DNA of 64,000 bases. Source: an uncultured Pseudomonadota bacterium. Its GTDB lineage: Bacteria > Myxococcota_A > UBA796 > GCA-2862545. Made by a program: the position numbers and the translations under genes. Positions 7,697-16,700 of the stretch are shown in pieces. The stretch's first letter is position 1; each line of letters opens with the position of its first letter. The notes under the pieces are model-generated. The model did no database searches. It saw nothing but the letters and a program-made list of their open reading frames with translations, and was not told the origin of the DNA. The DNA is taken from the NCBI GenBank assembly GCA_913061235.1, contig CAJXTB010000003.1, positions 248,001-312,000 on the forward strand. The letters are read 5' to 3'.

Positions 7697-10515
7697 GCCG
7701 ACGGAGTGACCCACACACGGTGCGTCTGCGTACGCGTCAGCCCCTCAAGGTCGGCCGCTACAATCGTCAGGCGATGCATCCCCGGCGTCAAAGCCAGAGT
7801 TGCCGTGAATGGCACCGTTGAGAGGGCTGGACGGCCCTTGTCCGCAACGTCCAAGAACACCTTGTCGTCGTCTGCGAAGACCGCCACGTAGGCGATTCCA
7901 GTGGTGTCCTGCGCCAAGCCAGACACGGTGACGGTTGGCGACGAGGTCGTGAGCGGCGGAACAGCACTGGTCGACACCACTGGAGCGACGGCGTCGCCAC
8001 TTGACTGCGCACCATCCGCGCTCAACCACAGCGTCACGCGGTTGGCGAAGGTTCGGTACAGTCCGCCTTCATCCACTGCACCCGCGTCATAATTCTGCAC
8101 ATCCCCAACCGTCAGAACCAGCGGCACATCCCCTACAATCGGCTCGGTCACGGTGAACAAGAGACGCTCGGTAGAGGTCTCGCCAGGCGCCAGGACGTGC
8201 CGGCATTGCGCTTCGTATTGGACGAGGTCAAATCCAGGCTGTCCTGTGGGGTGTCCGCCCACAAACTCGTCGTCGTCCCAGCCCGGTGTCTCGACAGCGC
8301 ACGCCGTTCCGTCTGGACGCAGCGCTCGTCCTGGTGAACGGTAGGCGAGCTCGAGCTCCAGGCCACTGTCCCGCGCGCCGCTCAAGCGGACAAAGGGCTC
8401 AACAGTAGAGCCGGTGCCCACGTTGGCAACGTTCACATCTACAGCCCAGCTCTCACCCACTTGTGGGACACCGTCACCGTTTCCGAGGTCCTGCCACGAC
8501 CACCCCCAATCAAAGGCCGGCGAGCCGGAGGCGTGTACCGGGACGACCGCCGTGTGCGAGCCAAGGTCCCCGTGGCCATCGCGAACCAGCAGTTCAAGCG
8601 GCAGCTGAGCCGCACCATACCCAGGAGGAACGGTGACAGTCCGCTCTCGCACTACACTCTGCCCTGGCTGCAGCCGCCCAAACACCGCTTCTAGACCGTC
8701 TAAAGCAGGAACGTCTGAGTCCACAACAACAACCGCCCGCGACAACGCCGTCTCACCCGTGTTCTCTAGGCCAATGCGCAGCGTTGCCGCTTCACCAGCC
8801 ACCAGATCTCCGGCCGGAAGCTCAACCCAGGCACGTGTCGAATTTCGGACTGCCACATCCCCGTACGACCAATCAACACCCAGCTCCGCAAGCGCGGAGA
8901 TGATGCCACGCTCTTGTTGCAGGTGGGTGCGTTCGACTAGGGGTGCGACAGCGGCCAGAATCTCGCTTCGGCGTGAACTACGCGCGCCAGACACAACCGC
9001 CTGGGCAAGCGCGACCTCTGGGTCGGTGCGCGGATTGATACGGCCACCCGCCAGGCGTTCAACCTCTGCCGCGCGTAGGTAAGGAATACTGAAGGCAGGG
9101 TCAATGGGCCGCTCATCCACTCGGTCCAAGCGACGGTCGAGGTCCGCTTCACGCCGGACACGCTCGCGCCACAACAGACGAATATCCGCGGGGTCGGCCA
9201 CAGAATCGATGACCACTGGGACCGTCTCAATGTCGGCCGGAATGCCCACTGCCTGAATGCTGATCTCGCCGGGAGTCAGATACTTTCCGACGGTAAGCTT
9301 CAGCTTGCTGCCATCTGGAAAGTCCCAGAGATTTTGAACCGAGCCTTTTCCAAAGCTGCGTTCACCAATGATGACCGCCCGCTCATTGTTCCGAAGCGCC
9401 CCGGCAACAATCTCCGAGGCGGACGCGGAGTCCGAGTCGACCAGGACCGCCAACGGGTAGTCGGGCTCAGTGTTGCGACGAATCGCACGCTGCGGCGGCT
9501 CTCGGCGGTTGCCGGCGCCGACGGTGCTCAAGATGGTGCCGTCGGACAAGAACGCGTTGGACACCGCGACCGCTTCACTCAGGTAGCCCCCCGGATTGCC
9601 ACGAAGGTCGAGCACAATGCCCTTGATTCCTCCTTGTTCCTTCACCGCACGGTCAAGTTCCGCCCGCAGCCCCGCGTACACGTCGTCATGAAAAGCAGGG
9701 ATGGACAGGTAGAAGATCCCGTTGCCTAGCCACTCACCGCGGACAGCATCCGGCGCAATGACATCGCGGACCACCGTCAGCGTCTGTGGTTCTTCGCCTT
9801 GGCGCCGCACCTGCATGGTCAATGAGGTCCCGGGCACACCGCGGATGTCCTGCAGCGCGTCGACCATCGCCACTCCCATCGTGGAGATACCGTTGACCCG
9901 AGAAACGTAGTCGCCAACTTCAATTCCCGCGCGTTCTCCCGGATCACCGGGTCGGACACGCTCCACGATCAGTCGGCCGTGGTCTTCGCTCACGATGATG
10001 CCGATTCCGCCGTACTCACCGTCATTGTCGATGTCCATCTCGCGCGCGTCTTCGGGGACCAGAAGCACCGAGTGTGGGTCGAGCGTGGACAGCAAGCCGT
10101 TGATCAAGACGTACTCGATGCGGATGTACGGGTCGGACCACTGGCCGGGAATGTCTGACGCGTCGAGGTTGCGGGCAATGCGCACAGCAACATCCTGAAG
10201 TGCCGACTGTAAGTCCCGACGCGAGCCGACCCGGGCGACCTCCATCACTGTGCGGTACTGGCCAACTTCTACTTGAAGGACGCGTCCCTCACGACGAAAG
10301 GCACACACCGGAATCGCATGTTCAACAGCTTGCAGTGCGGCAACGAACATGTCTTCGTAGTTCACCCGGGCGGGGTCGACGTAGCTCTCTTCGACCTGGA
10401 ACAGCACCGTCTGAAGCACCGAGAGATCGTCGAGCCCATGGGTTGGCGCCACCGTTCCAATCGGGGTGTTCGGCTCCGGTTGAGGGTCGGCTGCACGCGC
10501 ACCGTGCAAGGTCAT
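7681..10515 (-). CDS. S41 family C-terminal processing peptidase with PDZ domain and long C-terminal extension
   Basis: The protein has 944 residues from the ATG. After an N-terminal region comes a PDZ domain (ERVRPGDPGERAGIEVGDYVSRVNG). An S41 peptidase domain follows (GIVLDLRGNPGGYL, then DSDSASASEIVAGAL with the serine, and GERSFGKGSVQ with the catalytic lysine). About 450 further residues contain CARDB- or Ig-like beta domains (SWAVDVNVANVGTGS) and a final segment SSPTVTVSGLAQDTTGIAYV. The layout resembles the long myxobacterial MXAN_5808-type serine peptidases. It would act in the periplasm on protein C-termini. The ATG falls inside an in-frame hydrophobic, signal-like stretch that continues upstream to a stop at 10579-10581, so the true start may be a non-ATG codon (ATT at 10576-10578). 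Confidence 0.88.
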   Translation of the reverse strand: MTLHGARAADPQPEPNTPIGTVAPTHGLDDLSVLQTVLFQVEESYVDPARVNYEDMFVAALQAVEHAIPVCAFRREGRVLQVEVGQYRTVMEVARVGSRRDLQSALQDVAVRIARNLDASDIPGQWSDPYIRIEYVLINGLLSTLDPHSVLLVPEDAREMDIDNDGEYGGIGIIVSEDHGRLIVERVRPGDPGERAGIEVGDYVSRVNGISTMGVAMVDALQDIRGVPGTSLTMQVRRQGEEPQTLTVVRDVIAPDAVRGEWLGNGIFYLSIPAFHDDVYAGLRAELDRAVKEQGGIKGIVLDLRGNPGGYLSEAVAVSNAFLSDGTILSTVGAGNRREPPQRAIRRNTEPDYPLAVLVDSDSASASEIVAGALRNNERAVIIGERSFGKGSVQNLWDFPDGSKLKLTVGKYLTPGEISIQAVGIPADIETVPVVIDSVADPADIRLLWRERVRREADLDRRLDRVDERPIDPAFSIPYLRAAEVERLAGGRINPRTDPEVALAQAVVSGARSSRRSEILAAVAPLVERTHLQQERGIISALAELGVDWSYGDVAVRNSTRAWVELPAGDLVAGEAATLRIGLENTGETALSRAVVVVDSDVPALDGLEAVFGRLQPGQSVVRERTVTVPPGYGAAQLPLELLVRDGHGDLGSHTAVVPVHASGSPAFDWGWSWQDLGNGDGVPQVGESWAVDVNVANVGTGSTVEPFVRLSGARDSGLELELAYRSPGRALRPDGTACAVETPGWDDDEFVGGHPTGQPGFDLVQYEAQCRHVLAPGETSTERLLFTVTEPIVGDVPLVLTVGDVQNYDAGAVDEGGLYRTFANRVTLWLSADGAQSSGDAVAPVVSTSAVPPLTTSSPTVTVSGLAQDTTGIAYVAVFADDDKVFLDVADKGRPALSTVPFTATLALTPGMHRLTIVAADLEGLTRTQTHRVWVTPSAQASR

Positions 10516-10796
10516 GCCGCCAACGAAGCAGACGCTCGCTAGACCAAAGACTGCGATGGGCCGAAGACTCTGGACAATTCACCCCGTGTAGATGCCCGGG
10601 AAATCGGCATCCGCCCCACAATCGTAGAGCCGCCTGCCACCGACGTCAATGCTTCTCGACCGCTCCAGACAAGGCCTGGACGTGCAACGCACCGCACACC
10701 GGGTATCTTGTGGGTTACAACGCGCTTCCCGCTCGGTTTCGAGCGCCATCCTCGGATACTCTCCCCGGTCCCTCCCCTTCCGCGAGTCCGCGACGT

Positions 10797-13700
10797 ATGC
10801 CCGTAAAAATCACGTGCCCCCACTGCGGCGTGAAGAATGCACTGACACAGCCTCTGCCACTTCCAGGCAGCCAGATCCAGTGCGTCGACTGTGTCGCTCG
10901 CCTGGCTATTTCATACCCACCGGGTGTGATGGAGGCGCTGAAAGGCCGAGGAAAAGCGTTTCAAGACCGGATTACCGGTTTCACACCGCCTCCGCCCAAG
11001 CGTCGCCCGCCGGAGCCCCGCCGCAGCGCGTGGCTAGGCTTCATGGGCGAGTCAGCACCGCCTACTGAAGAACCTCCAGAAGAGGACGGACTGTCACCCG
11101 AAGAGCAGTCCGCCATTGCAGACGCGCAAGAGCAGGCACAGCGAAGCGCAGCAGCAGCCGGTGGTTCGCAACGTCGCATCCTATCGAGCCTAGACGCCGG
11201 TCGACGCCTTGCCGGTCCTCACCCGAGCGCTGCGGTTCAACTGTACGTAGACAAGCTGGTGGGTTGGGTAGACGAAGCCGGCAACTACGCAGACAGCGCC
11301 CGCGACGCACTCGCCCGCACCCGCACTGCCAGCGTCGTGTCCGATGCCACCGATGCTGCGGATGACGCCGCAACCTGCGCAAAGAACGCCAGCGCCGTTC
11401 AAGATCGAGCACAGCGCGCCATCGAACAAATTCGAGCCGGAGTTGCAGCCCAAGAAACCACGCGTGCGGCTGACGAATCGGCAGAAGCCGCTCGCATCGA
11501 AGAAGCTGCACGCATCGAAGAAGCTGCACGCATCGAAGAAGCTGCACGCATCGAAGAAGCCGCCCGCATCGAAGAAGCCGCCCGCATCGAAGAAGCTGCC
11601 CGAATCGAAGAAGCTGCCCGCAGCCAAGAAGCCGCTCGCAGCCAAGAAGCCGCTCGTAGCCAAGAAGCTGCGAGAGCCCAAGAAGCTGCGAGAGCCCAAG
11701 AAGCCGCACGTGCCGAAGACGCACTGCGTGCCGAGCAACAAGAACGCGAAGAGAGCGCACGCGCTGCATTGGCTGCACAGGCAGAGCGAGAACGCATTGA
11801 CGCTGAACAACGCGCCGCCGAGCGCGCACGCCAAGAGGAGCTGGAGCGCCGCCAGGCTGAGGCCGAGGAGCGCGCACGTAAGCTCCAAGCCGAACAAGAA
11901 GAAGCTCGCCAAGCCGCAGAAGCAATCGCCGCTATCGGGGCACGCGCAAAGGTCGCTGTAGCCGAAGCCAACGAAGCTACCCAGCGCATCCAACAGCAAC
12001 TAACGACGGTCGAAAACGCCATCAGTGAGGCCAACGCAACGTCCTCTTCGGTCGGTTTCTCGGTCGACCAGATTCGCCTTGCATTGACCGACGCACAGGC
12101 CGCGACCCAGGGGCTCACTACTGCTGGGGAGTCGCTCAGCTCGACCGCGGAAGCCGACACCTTCGCCCGAAGAGCGGATGTGGCGCGGATTACTGCCAAT
12201 GCCGCCGAATCTCGTGCAGACGCTGCAGTTCACGCCGCCAACAGGGCCATTTCCGCCGTGTTGGAAGAACGCGAGCGTGAAGCCGCAGGTATTGCCGCCG
12301 CCATCGCAGACGCACAGGCCGCCTGTGCCAGCGTAGACGCCACCACCGCGACTGTAGAGAAAGCCGTCACGGACGGACGCGCGACTGCCGGAACTGCAGA
12401 CGCTCCAACAGTACGCCAGGCCCTCGCCCAACTAGTCCGCACGGGAACTCGGGTGTCGCAGAGCCAAGCTCGCGCCCATGAAGCCCTCGCCCGCGCCCAA
12501 GCTGCAACAGACGTCAGCACTGCACGTGCCGCCAGTGAAGATGCCCGTCGAGAGGCCTATGGCGCCACAACAGCCGCCGAGATGGTCGACGACGCTACGG
12601 AGAGCCTCGACGAAGCCGTCGCACAAGCGCTCACGCAACAGCAGAGCGCACAAGCCGAGCTCGACCGTCGCCTCGCGAGCATTTCCCAGCGCGCCTCTGA
12701 CGCCGCTGAGCTCGCCGCTCGAACTCGGGCCACCTTGCCGGACATGCGCAAGCGCGTGCCAACAGACGCGAACGATGCCACATACGCCGCACTCGACGAC
12801 GCCGAAGCCGCCGTCGCAGAGCTTGCAGAAGTAGCGGAGAAGGCCCACGCGAGCACACTGGCGGCAACAACGCTGGACGATGCAGAGGCCGCCCTCGGTC
12901 GCGCCGAGCACTGCCGCGATGAAACCGTTCGCCACGTTCGTGACGCACGCGACGTCGTCGACGCCGCTGTCGAGCAGAAGGCTGCCCGCCAACGTCAGGC
13001 CGTCACCGAGCAACGACTCGCTCAGGCCCGCAGTCGCGCCGAGCACACCGCCAAAGACGCCGAAGAACGCCTAGCCGCAGCACACGACCGCTTCGCGGAA
13101 TGGAACGATGACGCAGACGGCGAGCGCGTTCGCGTGGCGCTGACACGTGTGGCCCAAGCCGCCGCAGACGCGCGCACTGCCGCAGATGCTGCCGTGCTGT
13201 CCACGTCACCAGAAGAAGCCGAAGAACACGCCACCGAGGCTTCTCACAGTCTCTCTCTCACCCTCGAACACCTCGCTGAAGTGGCCCGTGAATCCACGCT
13301 GGCAGAGCGCGCTCGAGAAGACCGAATTGCAGACGAACAAGCGCGTATCGCCCGTGTCGCAGCAGACGCCGCCGCGGAAGCGGACCGTGTCGCACGTGCC
13401 CGAGACGCAGAATCGGAACGCATGGCCATCGCCGTTGAGCATGCCGTTGCGTCCCATACCGCGATTCAGCACGCCATTGCCGGCCTCTCGCAGCTTGACG
13501 CCTACACGGCAGAAGCCGACGCCACGCTACACGAAGTGCAGAACGCCCAGACTGCAGATGATGCCGAATCCGCCGCCGATGAGATTGCCAGCATCCTGGC
13601 AGATGCAAAGCATGCTGCCGCCCAAGTCCGCGCACGGCTCGAGCAGCAGGCCAACCAGCAAGAGGCCGCCGGTCACGCACAACGCGCAGCTATCGGTCAC

Positions 13701-16700
13701 GAGAGTGCCGTGGCCCTTGTGCACGCACTGCGACATGAAGCAGGCGTTCCCCCACATGACGGCGTGCTTGGCGCCGCAATGGCCCGCGTTGACAGCGCCC
13801 TCGCTCTCGTCGCAGATGCCGCACAGACCGCTCAGACCGAGTCCAGCCAGGCGCTGAGTCATCCAGTCGAGTCTGCCTTCCACGTCACCGGTGCATCGCT
13901 TGCAGCCACCCGTGCAGACGGCGCCCAACATGCCCTAAACGCAACGGTGGATGCCGCCCGCGACATCCTTCGTTTAGGCCAAGAAGCTGCGGAAGAACGC
14001 CAACGTGCCGCACTGGCTGCCACACGAGCAGACGAAGAAGCCGCGACTGCTGCCGCCGCCCAAGTAGCGCTCCAACAGGCCCAGGCAGCCATGCAGGTCA
14101 GCGCCGCAGATGCCGAACTGCGTCCCCTCATTCAGCGTCTTGAGCGAGCCAGAGGCCGTGCCGAAGCCCTCGGTGAACGCGCAGAAGCTCTCGTGGACCA
14201 TACCGAGCACATCGCCTCCGACAGCCATGCCCCAGCGGTCATGGATGCCATGGGCCCCCTACTCCACACCTACGAACAACTTCGTGGCCACGTCGACGCC
14301 GCACAGCGCACCGTAGAGCCGTCAGAAGCCGCTGCCATAGACGCTGAGAACGCTGCCGCCGACGCACGCGAGCTCTTGGCCGTGCTCGAAGCCGACGCAC
14401 GGGCTGTCACAGTGGCACTCCAGAGCAGCCAAGAAGAGCGCCAGGTTGAACAGCCAGACGAGCACCACGATGCGCCGCAAGACGACATACAGGCTGTCGA
14501 AGAAGCCATCGAGCGCGCGCGGGCCGCTGCCGAAGACGCGCAACAGCTCGTAGTCGCTCTAGACCAACAGATCCGGGCCGACAACGTCTCAGCACCAGGC
14601 GCCCTCGACGCCTTCGCCAATGCATCACGGGCCGCCGACCGCTCCGCAGCTGCCGCCCAGCGCGCAACCCAGATGACCTCTGCCGCAGATGCCGACGCTG
14701 CCGCCCTGGAAGCGACAGACGCTGCGTTCCAGGTACGCGCCGAAGCCGAAGCCGCACACGCCGCCATTGCTGTAGAAGTGGGCGGTCGTGAACATGAGAT
14801 GGCGGCGCTGACCCGAGCTCGCGCCGCAGCCCAACAAGCCGCCTACAGCGCACGTGTGCACGCCCAACAAGCGAGCCGAATTGCCCGCTCGGTAGAGCAA
14901 GAGACGGTCGACGACAACGAAGCAGTTGCCCAGGCACGCACGCGCGTCGCAGAGCTCGCCGCACAGGTCGCTTTTGCCGCTGAACGCGCGGACTTTGCCT
15001 GCTCCGAGGCTGAGCAAACCACCGACCTAGCCATCGCTACTGGTGCCCAAGCTGCCGCAGAAGACGCAGCCCGTGAAGCCGAAGGTGCGTTGCTGTCCCT
15101 GGAGTCCGCAGATGACACCCTGGCGGACATCATCGGTGGTGCACTTGCCCCCATTCCGGTCCACCGTCCGGCCGCTGAAGCGAGATCCGCGACCATCACC
15201 CCCCATCGCGCTGACCGTGTCGACGCGGCACCGCTGGCACCCGTGCCCATCGCCGCACCGCTTCCGGCGCCGGCGCCACAGCCGGCACCAGCGCCCCAAC
15301 CCGCGCCAGCCCCCCAGGTTATCGCGAACGCTCCGACACCTCCCAGCGCAGTCCAGGCCGACCCCCCAAAGAAAAAGGGCCGCATTCGCCGCGTTCTCGG
15401 CATGATGTTCATGCTGTTGGTCATCATCACCGTCATCCTCGTGATCGGTGGCGGCATTGGTGGGTACTTTGGGTACAACCACTACGCAGCTGAGCTCCCG
15501 ACAGTCGACGCCCTCCAGACCTATCGGCCCCCGACCGTCACCACTGTGTACGACCACGAAGGTGAGCTGCTCGGCGAGATCTACGAAGAGCGTCGCTACG
15601 TCACCGAGCTGGAGGAAATGCCGGAGCACCTGCAGCAAGCCTTCACGTCATCCGAAGACAAGGCGTTCTGGGAACACGGCGGCGTCAACTGGATTGGCCT
15701 CGTACGCGCCATGAGTGTGCTCATCACCACCGGTGAAAAGAGCCAGGGTGCCTCAACGATTACCATGCAGGTCACGCGAAACTTCTTGCTCACCCGAGAC
15801 AAGACGTACGAGCGGAAGATCAAGGAAATCATCCTCGCGCAGAGAATCGAAGAGGTCTACGACAAGGAGCGCATCCTCTACTTGTACCTCAACGAGCTGT
15901 ACTTGGGCTCTGGAGCCTACGGCGTCGAAGCCGCAGCGCGCACCTACTTTGGTAAGCATGTCGGTGAGCTGACCCTCGCAGAGTCCGCCATGATCGCGGG
16001 CCTTGCGCCGGCACCGTCCACCTACAGCCCACACCAGAACTTCGACAAGGCCAAGGTTCGCCAGGGCTACGTCCTGGGACGCATGCTCGAAGACGGCCAC
16101 ATCAGCCAGTCCGAGCATGACGACGCCATGGACGAGCAGATGGTCATCGTTGAGCGCAGCAACGAGTTCTTGGAGAAGTCGCCATACTTCACCGAGCACG
16201 TCCGTCGGCACATCGTAGACACCTACGGTCACGAACGCGTCTACAACGAGGGCCTCTCGGTCACCACGACCTGCGACCTGGACCTACAAGGGGTCGCACA
16301 GGCCGCTGTCCGCAAGGGCGTAGACGAAGTCGACCAGCGCATGGGCTTCCGCCGTGTGGGTCTCGAGAACATCTCTCAAGGTCAGATTGCCGAACGCACT
16401 GCCGCGCTTGAGACCGAGATGATCGACGCATGGGTGCTCATGAACGACCCCTCCGGTCAGCAACCTCGCCCTGCAACCTCAACTTTGGAAGAAGGTGAGC
16501 AATACACGGGCGTTCTGACCGAAGTCACGCGCAACCACGCCACTGTCCAGATCGGTTCCCACCAAGCCATCATTCCGATTGCCTGGAGCCGTTGGGTCTT
16601 TAAGCCCGACCACACCCGGTCTTGGCGTAGCCGGTCACAGAACGACCTGACCCAGCAGATCACCTGGGAGCTTCCCTTGCCGGAAGATGCTCCGGAAGAC

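Noticed and set aside
10200-10796. Upstream 199-residue extension of the PBP fusion frame
   Set aside because: It is antisense to the S41 gene, is Arg/Ser/Pro-rich, and the zinc ribbon with its own ATG starts at 10797.
11062-12199. Several long minus-strand ORFs with LLRC or FFDAC-type repeats
   Set aside because: They are antisense readings of the 18-nt tandem repeat in the PBP fusion gene; no start signals or family match.
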